A stretch of DNA of 64,000 bases from Chryseobacterium taeanense. GTDB taxonomy: Bacteria; Bacteroidota; Bacteroidia; Flavobacteriales; Weeksellaceae. The translations under genes were made by a program, and so were the position numbers. Location of the stretch: positions 62,001 to 126,000 of the forward strand of contig NZ_FNDW01000001.1 in the NCBI RefSeq assembly GCF_900099685.1. Reading direction: 5' to 3'. Below the pieces are notes generated by a model. It was not told where the DNA came from, did not search any database, and saw only the letters and a program-made list of their open reading frames with translations. Below are positions 50,093 through 59,270 of this stretch, in pieces; within the stretch, counting starts at the first letter, position 1; every line of letters begins with the position of its first letter.

Positions 50093-52003
50093 CTACAATT
50101 CCTGCAACCTCTCCAAAGCCTTCATCATATCAATTCCTTTCCCTAAAACAGGCTTAAACAAGTCACCTTTCTCTTTGATCCTGTCCAAAGCATTATGAAT
50201 ATTAAAATCTGTTGGTTTTAAGCCTTTTTTCAGTTCTTTCCACTCCAAAGGCATGGAAACGGAAGCTCCTTGTTTTGGGCGCAAGCTGTAAGCACTCGCC
50301 AATGTTTGTCCCGTTCTGTTCTGAAGATAATCAAGGTAAATTTTATTGTTGTCCCTTTTCTGAAGACTTCTTTCCAGCGTGGTAATTTTCGGAAGTTTGT
50401 CATGAACTTGCTTCATCAGAATGTGTGCAAAATCTTTCACCTGGTCAAAATCGTATTTTCCGCCCATAGGAACGTAGATGTGGATCCCCGTACTGCCTGA
50501 AGTTTTACAATACCCTTCTACTTTAATGGATTCTAAAACCTCATGCACCTGAATAGCGGTTTCGATCACATCATCAAAAGTATTTTTTTTGGATGGATCC
50601 AGATCCAATACCAGAAAATCAGGATGGTCGAGATCGGGTAGGGAAGAGTTCCATGGATTCATGTCGATGCATCCTAAATTATTAAGATAGGCAAGCGTAG
50701 CTTTGTCATTACAGTAAATATAATCGATATACTTATCGTTCGATTCCGAATATACCTGGGTTGTTTTTACCCAGTCCGGGATGTTATCGCTGGCATCTTT
50801 TTGATAAAAATTCTGTTCTTCAATACCATTCGGAAAACGATTTAATGAAAGCGGACGGTTTTTTAAATGAGGTAAAATATAGTTAGCTACCGACTGGTAA
50901 TATTCAATCACATCACCTTTGGTGATATCATCCTGAGGAAAATAGATTTTATCCTGATTGGTCAGTTTTACCTTATGCCTGTTCAGCGTTATTTCTTTGT
51001 CATTTTCAGAAATTTTTGCTTTTTTAGTAGCTTTCATGTATTTTGTATTTTGGTTGATTTGATCTATTTCACCGGCAGAGTTCTTTACTTCCTCCGGCTC
51101 TTTATCTTCACGGATGGCTACAAAAACCGGATGTCTGAAGATACCGTCCTTAGTGATTTCAGAATATTTTATTTCGCACACCAGTTCAGGTTTTGTCCAT
51201 GTTACGGGCATATTAGTTTTAGGTTTAGTCTCAAAAGGTGAACTTTTTACCATTATTTTCTTCAATCTTTCATGAATTTCTTTAATTGATTCACGGTTAA
51301 ATCCCGTTCCTGTATGTCCGCAATAGATAAGTTTTCCGTCAATGTATTTTCCCAGAATCAGTGCGCCGAAACCTTCTCTTGATCCGCGAGGTTCTGTAAA
51401 TCCACAGATGATCGCTTCTTCAGTATTGGTGAATTTTATTTTAAGCCAGTCGGAAGTTCTGTGATTTTCGGTGTATTGACTGTCCGCTTTTTTAGCGATC
51501 ATGCCTTCCAGCTTCATTTTTTTCATCTGCTTAAAGAAATCGATACCTTTTTCGGGAATATGGTCACAGTATTTTATGACATCTGTTTCAATTAAAGCTT
51601 CCTTCAAAAGTTCCTTGCGCTGAATCAACGATAGTTCCTCCGTAGAATGACCGTTCAGCCAAAGAAGATCAAAAACCTGATAGACAAGAGCAAGATCAGG
51701 ATTATCACCAATCTGTTGTAGCAGCTGAAAATTAGGTCTGCCATTTTCATCGTAAGCTACGATCTCGCCATCTAGAATCATTTTGCGTTCCTGAAGGTTG
51801 AAGTCCTTCGCCACTTTCTCAAATTTGGATAAAAAAGAAATCCCATTTCGGGAATAGAATAGAGGTTCTTCTCTAAGATCAGCAACAGCGCGATAGCCGT
51901 CCCATTTTATTTCAAAAATCCAGTCCTCATCATCAAAGGCCTCATCATGAGGTTTTGCCAGCATAGGCTTGATGAAGTGTTCTAATTTTTTTTCATCAAC
52001 CAA
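50093..52003 (-). CDS. ligD: ATP-dependent DNA ligase D, ligase and polymerase domains (downstream part of a split ligD)
   Basis: A 636-codon frame with the ligase domain (nucleophile in FEIKWDGYRA, then LDGEIVAYDENG, GMIAKKADSQY) followed by an AEP primase/polymerase domain (VKLTNQDKIYFPQDDITKGD, LDLDPSKK, the acidic catalytic pair). No ATG starts it; the first usable codon is TTG at 52003. In the same frame further upstream the coding continues as KKVANDDIKPQFKRFND without a start, to the end of the N-terminal phosphoesterase frame (52045). The two overlap at an A9 run, so they are one PE-LIG-POL gene split by a -1 frameshift. It repairs double-strand breaks by NHEJ with Ku. Confidence 0.9.
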   Translation of the reverse strand: MVDEKKLEHFIKPMLAKPHDEAFDDEDWIFEIKWDGYRAVADLREEPLFYSRNGISFLSKFEKVAKDFNLQERKMILDGEIVAYDENGRPNFQLLQQIGDNPDLALVYQVFDLLWLNGHSTEELSLIQRKELLKEALIETDVIKYCDHIPEKGIDFFKQMKKMKLEGMIAKKADSQYTENHRTSDWLKIKFTNTEEAIICGFTEPRGSREGFGALILGKYIDGKLIYCGHTGTGFNRESIKEIHERLKKIMVKSSPFETKPKTNMPVTWTKPELVCEIKYSEITKDGIFRHPVFVAIREDKEPEEVKNSAGEIDQINQNTKYMKATKKAKISENDKEITLNRHKVKLTNQDKIYFPQDDITKGDVIEYYQSVANYILPHLKNRPLSLNRFPNGIEEQNFYQKDASDNIPDWVKTTQVYSESNDKYIDYIYCNDKATLAYLNNLGCIDMNPWNSSLPDLDHPDFLVLDLDPSKKNTFDDVIETAIQVHEVLESIKVEGYCKTSGSTGIHIYVPMGGKYDFDQVKDFAHILMKQVHDKLPKITTLERSLQKRDNNKIYLDYLQNRTGQTLASAYSLRPKQGASVSMPLEWKELKKGLKPTDFNIHNALDRIKEKGDLFKPVLGKGIDMMKALERLQEL

Positions 52004-52044
52004 ATCATTAAATCGTTTGAACTGTGGTTTTATATCGTCATTCG

Positions 52045-52644
52045 CTACTTTTTTGCGCTGACTTTTGAGCTTTTTTTTTCCTCTAAAAATTTCGTTACCA
52101 AAGAATTCTTTGCCGTATTTTCTTCAGCGTCATAGTTGCTCTCTGCAAAATTATCTTTATGCTTAATCAGCAGCCATGCATTATCTTCCGTGTTTTTCAT
52201 TTTTACTAAAGCAAATTCGCCCTTTAACTTTTTTCCGTGAAGGATAAATTTCAACGACCCTGCATGAAGTTCTTTAAACAGTTCTTTCTCATCAGAAAGC
52301 TTTGAGTTCTGATCTAAAGGTTCGTACGTTCCGCTGTCCCATATTTCTACCTGTCCGGCACCATAATTCCCTTCCGGAATATTCCCTTCAAAATCTTTAT
52401 AATCATAAGGATGATCTTCCACCATCATCGCCAGACGTTTATCTTTCGGATCTAATGACGGACCTTTCGGAACGGCCCAACTCTTCAGCACCCCATCCAT
52501 CTCAAGCCTGAAATCATAATGCAGCCGTGAAGCAGCATGACGTTGAATAACAAAAATCAGCTTGTCTTTGCTCTTTTTGGTTTTTCCTTCCGGTTCAGTA
52601 GTTTCGTTGAACTTTCTCTTTTCGTTGTAATCTTTTAAAGCCAT
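52045..52644 (-). CDS. ligD: DNA ligase D 3'-phosphoesterase domain (upstream part of a split ligD)
   Basis: A 199-codon frame starting MALKDYNEKRKFNETTEPEG, which is the usual start of full-length LigD. VIQRHAASRLHYDFRLEMDG, WAVPKGPSLDPKDKRLAMMV and DHPYDYKDFEGNIPEGNYGA make up the PE domain with its metal-binding His and Asp. It stops in KKSSKVSAKK just after an A9 tract (52071-52079 on the minus strand); one more A would continue into the ligase frame (EEKKKLKSQRKKVANDD...). The ATG overlaps the ku stop by 1 base, so ku-ligD translation is coupled. Confidence 0.93.
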   Translation of the reverse strand: MALKDYNEKRKFNETTEPEGKTKKSKDKLIFVIQRHAASRLHYDFRLEMDGVLKSWAVPKGPSLDPKDKRLAMMVEDHPYDYKDFEGNIPEGNYGAGQVEIWDSGTYEPLDQNSKLSDEKELFKELHAGSLKFILHGKKLKGEFALVKMKNTEDNAWLLIKHKDNFAESNYDAEENTAKNSLVTKFLEEKKSSKVSAKK

Positions 52645-53429
52645 TATGATGCATTTTTAGATTTGGAACTTTGTAAACTGGCCTTCAGCTGCGCCATAAG
52701 GTCGATCACTTTACCTTCTTTAGCCGGTTCAGCTTTTTTAGTTTTAATAGTTTTTCCTTTCGCTTTCTTTTTAATAATTTTCATCAAAGATTCAGAATAA
52801 GTGTCTTTGTACATTTCAGGATCAAATTCCTGGGAAAGCTGCTCAATGAAGTTGACTGCCATTTTAAGTTCGGCGGGCTTTGGGGCTTTTTTAGCAGGAA
52901 TCTTCAAATCGCCGTAATCCCTTATTTCTTGGGCAAATCTCAGCCGGTTCAGTACTAGAATTTCATCATTATAAGGTCGGATCATTCCGATTGCCTCACT
53001 TTCACGGAGTACAAATGTGCCTACGCCTACCATCTCTGTTTTCGCTAATGCTTTCAGGAGAAGTCGGTACGCATTATCGCCGTTCTTCTGAGGCTCCAAA
53101 TAATAAGGGTTTTCAAAGTAAACGGAATCAACTTCAGATTCCTTTACAAACTGGTCAATAGAAAGTATTTTAGATTTTTCCGGACTTGCTGCCTCATAAT
53201 CTTCTTCATCAAGAACAATGTATTTATCATCCATGAGATAACCTTTCACAATATTTTCCCATTTTACTTCCTTCCCGGTGTTTTCGTTTACCCTTTTAAA
53301 GCGGATATTCGAGAGATCTGATCTATCCAGCATATCCAGATCCAGTTTACTGGTTTCTGTTGCCGAATAAATCTTGATGGGAATATTTACTAAGCCAAAG
53401 CCAATAGCGCCGTTCCAGATTGCTTTCAT
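52644..53429 (-). CDS. ku: Non-homologous end-joining protein Ku
   Basis: Homodimer that encircles DNA ends and recruits LigD. The start MKAIWNGAIGFGLVNIPIKI is the invariant Ku N-terminus (262 residues); a longer frame to 53516 exists but its extra residues lie in repeat DNA (53489-53593), so the inner ATG at 53429 is right. Further motifs: LSNIRFKRVNENTGKEVKW, VLDEEDYEAASPEKSKIL, and VGVGTFVLRESEAIGMIRPY. A short lysine-rich C-terminus (KKKAKGKTIKTKKAEPAKEG) follows. Operon with ligD. Confidence 0.96.
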   Translation of the reverse strand: MKAIWNGAIGFGLVNIPIKIYSATETSKLDLDMLDRSDLSNIRFKRVNENTGKEVKWENIVKGYLMDDKYIVLDEEDYEAASPEKSKILSIDQFVKESEVDSVYFENPYYLEPQKNGDNAYRLLLKALAKTEMVGVGTFVLRESEAIGMIRPYNDEILVLNRLRFAQEIRDYGDLKIPAKKAPKPAELKMAVNFIEQLSQEFDPEMYKDTYSESLMKIIKKKAKGKTIKTKKAEPAKEGKVIDLMAQLKASLQSSKSKNAS

Positions 53430-53789
53430 TGTAATTTGATTTATAATAAAAAGTACAATGATTGTGCCGTGTGAAATAGATTTTCGAGAGGTGCTCTCGT
53501 CAGGCGACGAAGACACCTTGTGACACCCGAAGCAATCTCCTTATCACGCCCGATGTAAGGGGCTTTCGTCGGGCGACGAAAGTGTCTTTCGGAAAACGTA
53601 AACCTTTATGCCTTGAGTCGGCCGTTTTTTAAATCCATATAACTTTACTTCATTTTTTTTATTTTTATTACCTTTGTTACTTCTTTCAGGAAAGTGTCAC
53701 TTTCTGTAAATACACATCATTTCGGTTTTCATTTTATCATCCAGAATATACCGGATTTCTATTAATTCAATTTAAAACTAAATATTTTT
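53430..53789. other. Intergenic region between ku and mscS with hairpin repeats
   Basis: It holds the ku upstream region, two related GC-rich hairpins (53489-53518 and 53563-53582, core TCGTC-RGG-CGACGA), a fragment GAAGCAATCTCC like the repeat at 17453-17487, and the mscS promoter (TACCTTTG at 53669-53676) with a long leader of about 110 bases. No open frame with supporting signals. Confidence 0.6.
53669..53676 (+). promoter_or_regulatory. Promoter -7 element of mscS
   Basis: TACCTTTG, 113 bases before the ATG. The leader is long for this genome and no start closer in is evident. Confidence 0.4.
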
Positions 53790-54638
53790 ATGAAAGAATT
53801 TAATTTGACTAATGTACAGGACAATTGGGAAAACTTTATTTCTTCAGCCGTCACAATGGCTCCACGATTGATTACAGCACTTGTATCTGCTATTCTTATA
53901 TTTATTGCAGGGCGATGGCTCATCGGAATTGCGAAAAAACTCATCGCGAAGGCTTTCATAAAAAAGGATGTCGAAATTTCTTTACAAAAATTTATGCTCA
54001 ATGTGATTACATGGGCACTGAATATCTTATTGTTCATCATTGTTGTTACTCAGCTTGGAGTACAGACCTCAGCTTTTGTGGCCATGATCGGAGCCGCAGG
54101 TCTGGCAATTGGTTTGGCATTGCAGGGATCACTTGCTAATTTTGCGGGTGGAATTTTAATATTGTTGTTAAAACCATTCAAAGTAGGGGATTATATTGAA
54201 GTAAAATCCGGAGAATCGGGCACGGTTCAGGAAATCGACATTTTTCATACTCGATTAATTACGCCTCAAAACCAAATGGTTGTAATTCCGAATGGAGATG
54301 TTTCTAATAATAGTATCACCAATTACACGCATTTAGGAACTCGCCGTACCTGGTTCAATATCGGGGTTTCTTATGATACAGATCTGAAACAGGCTAAAGA
54401 TATTCTTCTTGATGTGATTAAAAATAATCAGTATGCTTTTGATGATCCTGCGCCACAGGTTGTGGTGACAGAATTGGGAGACAGTGCGGTAAATCTTTCT
54501 GTAAGGGCAACAACTTCCCTGGATAATTTCTGGACAATGAACGAGGAATTAATTATCAATTGCAAAAAAGCACTCGATGATGCCGGAATTGAGATCCCTT
54601 TTCCACAGAGAGATTTGCATGTTTATCAGCGTTCTTAG
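53790..54638 (+). CDS. mscS: Mechanosensitive channel MscS family
   Basis: Inner-membrane tension-gated channel of 282 residues, close to E. coli MscS (286). Transmembrane segments lie at about 25-45, 72-92 and 95-118; the pore-lining helix includes MIGAAGLAIGLALQGSLANF. The cytoplasmic beta domain has FKVGDYIEVKSGESGTVQEI and NHTRLITPQNQMVVIPNGDV-like text (TPQNQMVVIPNGDVSN). It prevents lysis on osmotic downshock. Its length, topology and pore helix are all standard. Confidence 0.95.
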   Translation: MKEFNLTNVQDNWENFISSAVTMAPRLITALVSAILIFIAGRWLIGIAKKLIAKAFIKKDVEISLQKFMLNVITWALNILLFIIVVTQLGVQTSAFVAMIGAAGLAIGLALQGSLANFAGGILILLLKPFKVGDYIEVKSGESGTVQEIDIFHTRLITPQNQMVVIPNGDVSNNSITNYTHLGTRRTWFNIGVSYDTDLKQAKDILLDVIKNNQYAFDDPAPQVVVTELGDSAVNLSVRATTSLDNFWTMNEELIINCKKALDDAGIEIPFPQRDLHVYQRS

Positions 54639-54688
54639 GATTTGAATTGGAATAAATAACTTTTTAATTATACTTAAAAATCAATAAG

Positions 54689-55234
54689 TTAAATTTCTTT
54701 AAACTTTGATTTATCTTCAAGGTACGTGATAGTTTTATTAAGAGTAATTTCATCAATGTTGTCTTTGTCTAAAATAAAATTCATTAAATCTGAAGCTGTA
54801 ATATATAAGTATTGATCGTCTAAGATACAGTATGTAACTTCTTGCCAGATAAATTTATATTCAGATTCATAGTTTTTGAAAGAGAAATGAAAAGGTGTGA
54901 ATTCCCAAATTACATCTTTTGAATTTATTTTAAGATTTGAAATTTTTCTTTCTAATTTTTCGGAAAAAACTTTTTTATATTGTTTGTATTGAGATAAATA
55001 ATTAAAATAGGAGGAAATTGTAGCCAAAGAAAAGCCGATAAAAAAGGCTGCGAAGATATAGTTTTTTAAAAGCATGGCAATAACTCCGGCCATCATAAAT
55101 GTTATTCCCCAATAAAGATTTTTAGTGTTTTTCTTCAGATTGTTTTTCCAAAGCCGTTTAAATTCAGACTGATTTATTTTTCTCAAAATTTCTTCTGAAC
55201 ATTGGGTATTGTATGTTAAAATTTCTTCGTTCAT
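54689..55234 (-). CDS. YcxB-like membrane protein
   Basis: A 181-residue protein with two hydrophobic segments (about 41-58 YWGITFMMAGVIAMLL and 60-80 IFAAFFIGFSLATISS) and a C-terminal soluble part FHFSFKNYESEYKFIWQEVT, YCILDDQYLYITASDL, which resembles the YcxB C-terminal domain found in small Firmicute and Bacteroidota membrane proteins. Role unknown. Sits downstream of aspS on the minus strand, before the mscS gene on the other strand, and has no obvious promoter of its own. Confidence 0.75.
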   Translation of the reverse strand: MNEEILTYNTQCSEEILRKINQSEFKRLWKNNLKKNTKNLYWGITFMMAGVIAMLLKNYIFAAFFIGFSLATISSYFNYLSQYKQYKKVFSEKLERKISNLKINSKDVIWEFTPFHFSFKNYESEYKFIWQEVTYCILDDQYLYITASDLMNFILDKDNIDEITLNKTITYLEDKSKFKEI

Positions 55235-55247
55235 GTTTGGTTATAAT

Positions 55248-55276
55248 TAAAAAAAGCGGAGAAATTTTCTCCGCTT
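55248..55276 (-). terminator. Terminator after aspS
   Basis: Minus strand AAGCGGAGAAA and TTTCTCCGCTT form a palindrome, followed by a run of T. It overlaps only 6 bases with the aspS stop surroundings. Confidence 0.8.
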
Positions 55277-55281
55277 CTAAT

Positions 55282-57036
55282 TTATGCTTTTAAATTTAAT
55301 TGTAATTCCAATTCATCCAGCTGTTCATCAGCAATCGAAGATGGCGCATCAATCATTACATCTCGCCCGGAATTATTTTTCGGGAATGCGATATAGTCTC
55401 TGATTACTTCATTTCCGTCCAAAATAGCTACCAAACGGTCAAACCCGAACGCCAATCCACCATGAGGGGGTGCTCCGTATTTGAATGCATTCATTAAGAA
55501 ACCAAACTGAGCTTCCGCTTCTTCTTTTGAGAATCCTAAAAGATCAAACATTTTAGACTGTAGATCTTTATCGAAAATTCTGATGGAACCTCCACCGATT
55601 TCGTTTCCATTCAGTACCATATCGTAGGCATTGGCTCTCGCTCTCCCCGGATCTGTTTCCAATAAGTGAATATCTTCAGGCTTTGGAGACGTGAAAGGGT
55701 GGTGCATCGCATGGTAGCGGCCACTTTCTTCATCAAACTCCAATAAAGGAAAGTCTACCACCCAAAGTGGAGCGAATTCATTTCCTTTTCTTAATCCCAA
55801 ACGGTTTCCAAGTTCCATTCTCAAAGCGGAAAGCTGGGTTCTTACTTTATTTTCATTTCCGGAAAGAATCAACATTAAGTCTCCTTCTTTAGCTCCGAAT
55901 TTTTCGATGATGTTGGTTAAATCTTCTTCACTATAAAACTTGTTAACCGAAGAAGTTTTCACTCCATCATTCTGGAATTTAACCCACACCATTCCTGAAG
56001 CGCCGATTTGTGGTCTTTTTACCCAATCAACAAGCTCATCGATTTGCTTTCTGGTGTAATCTGCACATCCTTCTACATTAATTCCGACAACCAGTTCTGC
56101 TTCATCAAATATTTTGAAATCTTTTCCTTTTACCAAATCATTCAGTTCCACGAATTCCATCCCGAAACGGATATCCGGTTTATCGTTTCCGTATTTCTGC
56201 ATGGCATCTGCAAACGTCATTCTCGGGAAATCTCCGAATTCCTGACCGGTGATATCTTTCAATAAAGTTTTTGTCATTCCTTCAAAAACATTCATCACAT
56301 CTTCCTGCTCTACGAAAGCCATTTCACAATCAATCTGTGTGAATTCCGGCTGTCTGTCGGCTCTTAAATCCTCATCACGGAAACATTTTACAATCTGGAA
56401 ATATTTGTCCATTCCACCTACCATCAATAGCTGTTTGAAAGTCTGTGGAGATTGTGGTAACGCATAAAACTGTCCCGGATTCATTCTGCTTGGCACAACA
56501 AAGTCTCTTGCTCCTTCCGGAGTAGATTTAATTAAAACCGGAGTTTCAATCTCGATAAATCCATTGTCTGAAAGATAATTTCTTACTTTTTGCGCCATTT
56601 TGTGACGGAAAATCAGTTTGTCTTTTACCGGGCTTCTTCTGATATCAAGATAACGGTATTTCATTCTCAATTCTTCACCACCGTCCGTTTCATCTTCAAT
56701 CGTGAAAGGCGGAAGCTGGGATTCATTAAGAACGGCAAGTTTTTCAACCAAAATTTCAATTTCTCCTGTTGGAATATTAGGGTTTTTACTTACTCTTTCA
56801 ATCACTTTTCCGGTTACCTGAATCACGAATTCTCGACCCAGTTTTTTAGCGTTTTCCATCAGTTCTGCGGTAGAACGCTCCTGGTCGAAAACCAATTGGG
56901 TAATTCCGTAACGATCCCGAAGATCTATCCAAATCATAAATCCTTTATCACGGATGGTTTGTACCCATCCTGAAAGTGTAACTTCTTCATTAAGATTTTT
57001 GAGAGATAATTCTCCGTTGGTGTGCGATCGAAACAT
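55282..57036 (-). CDS. aspS: Aspartyl-tRNA synthetase
   Basis: Class IIb synthetase charging tRNA-Asp. The 584 residues have the OB-fold anticodon-binding domain (1-105, [20 protein letters not shown]), motif 1 around [11 protein letters not shown] and [15 protein letters not shown], motif 2 [18 protein letters not shown], the bacterial GAD insertion (about 290-400) and motif 3 [13 protein letters not shown]. Its own promoter (TTTG, 22 bases, TATCTTTG) is followed by a leader of TCTAA repeats like that of leuS. Confidence 0.97.
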   Translation of the reverse strand: MFRSHTNGELSLKNLNEEVTLSGWVQTIRDKGFMIWIDLRDRYGITQLVFDQERSTAELMENAKKLGREFVIQVTGKVIERVSKNPNIPTGEIEILVEKLAVLNESQLPPFTIEDETDGGEELRMKYRYLDIRRSPVKDKLIFRHKMAQKVRNYLSDNGFIEIETPVLIKSTPEGARDFVVPSRMNPGQFYALPQSPQTFKQLLMVGGMDKYFQIVKCFRDEDLRADRQPEFTQIDCEMAFVEQEDVMNVFEGMTKTLLKDITGQEFGDFPRMTFADAMQKYGNDKPDIRFGMEFVELNDLVKGKDFKIFDEAELVVGINVEGCADYTRKQIDELVDWVKRPQIGASGMVWVKFQNDGVKTSSVNKFYSEEDLTNIIEKFGAKEGDLMLILSGNENKVRTQLSALRMELGNRLGLRKGNEFAPLWVVDFPLLEFDEESGRYHAMHHPFTSPKPEDIHLLETDPGRARANAYDMVLNGNEIGGGSIRIFDKDLQSKMFDLLGFSKEEAEAQFGFLMNAFKYGAPPHGGLAFGFDRLVAILDGNEVIRDYIAFPKNNSGRDVMIDAPSSIADEQLDELELQLNLKA

Positions 57037-57075
57037 TGTTTTTAGATGTTAGATATTAGACTTTAGAAATTAGAC
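57037..57075. repeat. TCTAA-rich repeat tract in the aspS leader
   Basis: On the minus strand: AGTCTAATTTCTAAAGTC, TAATATCTAACATCTAAA, ending at the aspS ATG. Same unit and orientation as in the leuS leader (31170-31210). Confidence 0.75.
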
Positions 57076-57100
57076 TTTTATACGTCTGATTTTTCGTTGG

Positions 57101-57134
57101 CAAAGATAAGGTTTTTAGAGGTTTTTAAAACAAA
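57101..57134 (-). promoter_or_regulatory. Promoter of aspS
   Basis: TTTG at 57134-57131, a 22-base spacer, TATCTTTG at 57108-57101 on the minus strand. Confidence 0.75.
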
Positions 57135-57245
57135 AAAACTCCCTTTCGGAAGTTTTTGAGTAAAATCTGAAGTAATTAATAAGTGTTTAACAATTAGAAT
57201 TCACCATTGAGTAGGATTTTTTATAATAATTTTAACAGCTGAATC

Positions 57246-57276
57246 TTTGATTTTAAAAGAGTATTCTCTAATTTCG
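57246..57276 (+). promoter_or_regulatory. Promoter of the THX gene
   Basis: TTTG at 57246-57249, a 19-base spacer, TAATTTCG (one mismatch) at 57269-57276, then ATG at 57300. Confidence 0.6.
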
Positions 57277-57299
57277 TGCTACAACTAAATTATATTACT

Positions 57300-57419
57300 A
57301 TGGGAAAAGGAGACAAAAAATCCAGAAGAGGAAAGATTAACAATGGAAGCTATGGTAAGAGAAGACCAAGAAAATCTTCTAAATCAGTTGCTGCTTCAGA
57401 AGAGAAATCAAAAAGCTAA
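57300..57419 (+). CDS. 30S ribosomal protein THX (bTHX)
   Basis: A 39-residue, highly basic protein: MGKGDKKSRRGKINNGSYGK then RRPRKSSKSVAASEEKSKS. The opening MGKGDKKSRRGKI...G..G..RPRK is the signature of the THX family of small ribosomal subunit proteins, which binds 16S rRNA in the head of the 30S subunit (known from Thermus). The gene has its own promoter and a strong terminator immediately after. Short size means it is often missed by gene callers. Confidence 0.92.
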   Translation: MGKGDKKSRRGKINNGSYGKRRPRKSSKSVAASEEKSKS

Positions 57420-57420
57420 A

Positions 57421-57460
57421 AATAGGCTGTCCAAACTTTTCGGACAGCCTATTTTTTTTG
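57421..57460 (+). terminator. Terminator after the THX gene
   Basis: AATAGGCTGTCC, 9-base loop, GGACAGCCTATT (perfect 12-base stem), then TTTTTTT. It lies between the convergent THX and DUF2723-like genes and probably serves both. Confidence 0.9.
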
Positions 57461-57467
57461 ATATTAG

Positions 57468-58730
57468 CTAAAGTTTTTTAATCTCTTCTTCAGTGTAGCC
57501 TTTGCTTTTTAATAGCTTTATGTATTCTAAGGCGCTGTAGGTCATCCAGTTTACCGGTTCGGGTGCTTTTTTCTTTTCAATGGTGAATTCCAGAATCCCG
57601 GAATTGTTATTCATCCATGGAAGCATATAGTAATTTAACCCGCCTTTATAACTTTTAAAGTCATGAAACTCTTTCCCTTTATTTGTATTATAAGCAATCT
57701 TAAAGGCTGCAAAATATAATGCGGGAATCAGTAAGCATATCCAGGAAATCTTTATCACGAAAGGCTTTTTAATGCTGAACATTCCATAGCCGATAGACAA
57801 AGCAAAAATAATGTTGAAGGGAATGAAAAACACATAATTGTCCGAAACAGCATAAAAAGTTGCAAACCCATATACAAATAATGAAGCAGCAAAGAATACA
57901 AAGAACATTTTGCGGTCGGATTTATATAAAGCAATAATTCCAACGATACCGAAGGCAGTAAATAGATTGAAATTATAAAGCAAATACACCACAGATTTTA
58001 TCAAATCCTGAGCATATTGTATGGCAGACTTTTTAAATGAATCCTGAACCCAGGTTCCCTGATCGGAGCTGTAAGGCGAATTAAAAGATAATCCCTGAGA
58101 TACATTTAAAATGAATAAAGAAATAAATAACACTGTAAATACCAGCAAGGAAGAATACATATATTTTTTCTCTGCTCTGAAATAAAAGATGAAAAGCAGA
58201 AAACCAGGAATGAGCATAATGTTTTGTATATGAATCCATAAGCTGATTCCTAAACAAAAGCTCCCCCAAACAATATATTGTTTTTTACCTTCTGTGAATG
58301 ATTTTATAATGCAATAAAAAAACAGGCTTGTCCATAAAGAATTATAAGTGTAAACTTCCACTATTTCAGCGTTTCTCCAAAAAGAAAAACTAAAACCAAA
58401 TACAAAAGCTGAGGTTATTGAGATCCATTCTGTTTTTGTGATGGTTTTTACACTGGCATAAATTACAGAAACGGTTGCAGCAGCAGATCCAATGACTAAA
58501 AGCCGGCTTGCTTCTATTGCGCTGATATTAAATAAATTTTTCAGGAGTATGGCTGTATTTATATACAGAAAGTGGGTAGTCGCTGTAGCCGCCGACATAA
58601 AATCGCCTTTTTCTACCAGAAAAACAAAACCTACACAATCTGCAAAGGGGATTTTTCTAAAACTTCCGGCATAATAAATGAAGAAAAAAATGAGGGATAA
58701 AATAAAAGGATAATAGTTTTTTTTAAGCAT
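57468..58730 (-). CDS. DUF2723-like multi-spanning membrane protein (GT-C type)
   Basis: A 420-residue protein with about ten transmembrane segments. The motif PFADCVGFVFLVEKGDF near the start and SFWRNAEIVEVYTYNSLW in the middle match DUF2723, a family of GT-C-fold, polyprenol-phosphate-sugar-dependent glycosyltransferases in Bacteroidota. The Asp in the first loop is the expected catalytic acid. No other glycosyltransferase is adjacent; the next gene up (DUF2480) is 2 bases away, so both likely form one unit. Confidence 0.75.
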   Translation of the reverse strand: MLKKNYYPFILSLIFFFIYYAGSFRKIPFADCVGFVFLVEKGDFMSAATATTHFLYINTAILLKNLFNISAIEASRLLVIGSAAATVSVIYASVKTITKTEWISITSAFVFGFSFSFWRNAEIVEVYTYNSLWTSLFFYCIIKSFTEGKKQYIVWGSFCLGISLWIHIQNIMLIPGFLLFIFYFRAEKKYMYSSLLVFTVLFISLFILNVSQGLSFNSPYSSDQGTWVQDSFKKSAIQYAQDLIKSVVYLLYNFNLFTAFGIVGIIALYKSDRKMFFVFFAASLFVYGFATFYAVSDNYVFFIPFNIIFALSIGYGMFSIKKPFVIKISWICLLIPALYFAAFKIAYNTNKGKEFHDFKSYKGGLNYYMLPWMNNNSGILEFTIEKKKAPEPVNWMTYSALEYIKLLKSKGYTEEEIKKL

Positions 58731-58732
58731 TA

Positions 58733-59242
58733 TTAATTCTTTAAAATAGGAACATTAGAGCATGCTTCACCGAACATCAGTGATTTTACAACGGGTTTTA
58801 GCTGTTCTACAAGTTCTATGTATGAATTTTCAGGAATCTCTTTGTCGGAGCAGCCTTTTACCAGTACTCTTTTCCCGCGCATTTCGTCAAAATCGTGATT
58901 TTTAATAGCATTATGCATCAGGATCACTTCAAGATCTTCTCGGTCTCCATAGACTATTTTTTTTGTAACATCAGTTAGCTTTGCTGTAATTAAAAAATAA
59001 GCCCAAAGTGGTACAATAGCATCTGCAGAATTGTAGATATAAACGTAGGCATCACGATATTCTTCTACATCAATGGCAGCTACTTTTTCACGGAAGTCTT
59101 TCTCTTTTAAAATCATTTCCATAAATAGGAAATCTTTTAGGTCAATACCTTTTCTAATGCCTTTCGGGACAAGATCGGTAAGATCAAAATTGATGAGACC
59201 GCTCTCTGCAACTTTATTTCGGATTTCAAATTCTTCTGACAT
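58733..59242 (-). CDS. DUF2480 family protein
   Basis: A 169-residue cytoplasmic protein of the DUF2480 family, common in Bacteroidota. Seen: FLFMEMILKEKDFREKVAAI, YNSADAIVPLWAYFLITAKL, VLVKGCSDKEIPENSYIELV, and the closing FGEACSNVPI. Function unknown; the pair of cysteines may bind metal. It shares a promoter region with lpxB on the other strand and is followed after 2 bases by the DUF2723-like gene. Confidence 0.88.
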   Translation of the reverse strand: MSEEFEIRNKVAESGLINFDLTDLVPKGIRKGIDLKDFLFMEMILKEKDFREKVAAIDVEEYRDAYVYIYNSADAIVPLWAYFLITAKLTDVTKKIVYGDREDLEVILMHNAIKNHDFDEMRGKRVLVKGCSDKEIPENSYIELVEQLKPVVKSLMFGEACSNVPILKN

Positions 59243-59252
59243 TTTTTATCAT

Positions 59253-59260
59253 TATCTTTG
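59253..59260 (+). promoter_or_regulatory. Promoter -7 element upstream of lpxB
   Basis: TATCTTTG, 147 bases before the lpxB ATG; it leaves a leader of about 140 bases (59268-59407) with no open frame of note. Possible weaker hairpin AACCTC...GAGGTT at 59322-59371. Confidence 0.45.
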
Positions 59261-59262
59261 GA

Positions 59263-59270
59263 CAAATTTA
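59263..59270 (-). promoter_or_regulatory. Promoter -7 element of the DUF2480 unit
   Basis: TAAATTTG on the minus strand, 20 bases before the ATG. It points towards the lpxB element (59253-59260), so initiation sites face each other. Confidence 0.5.

Noticed and set aside
53430..53516. N-terminal extension of Ku to 53516
   Set aside because: The extra residues lie in GC-rich hairpin repeats, while MKAIWNG at 53429 is the invariant Ku start.
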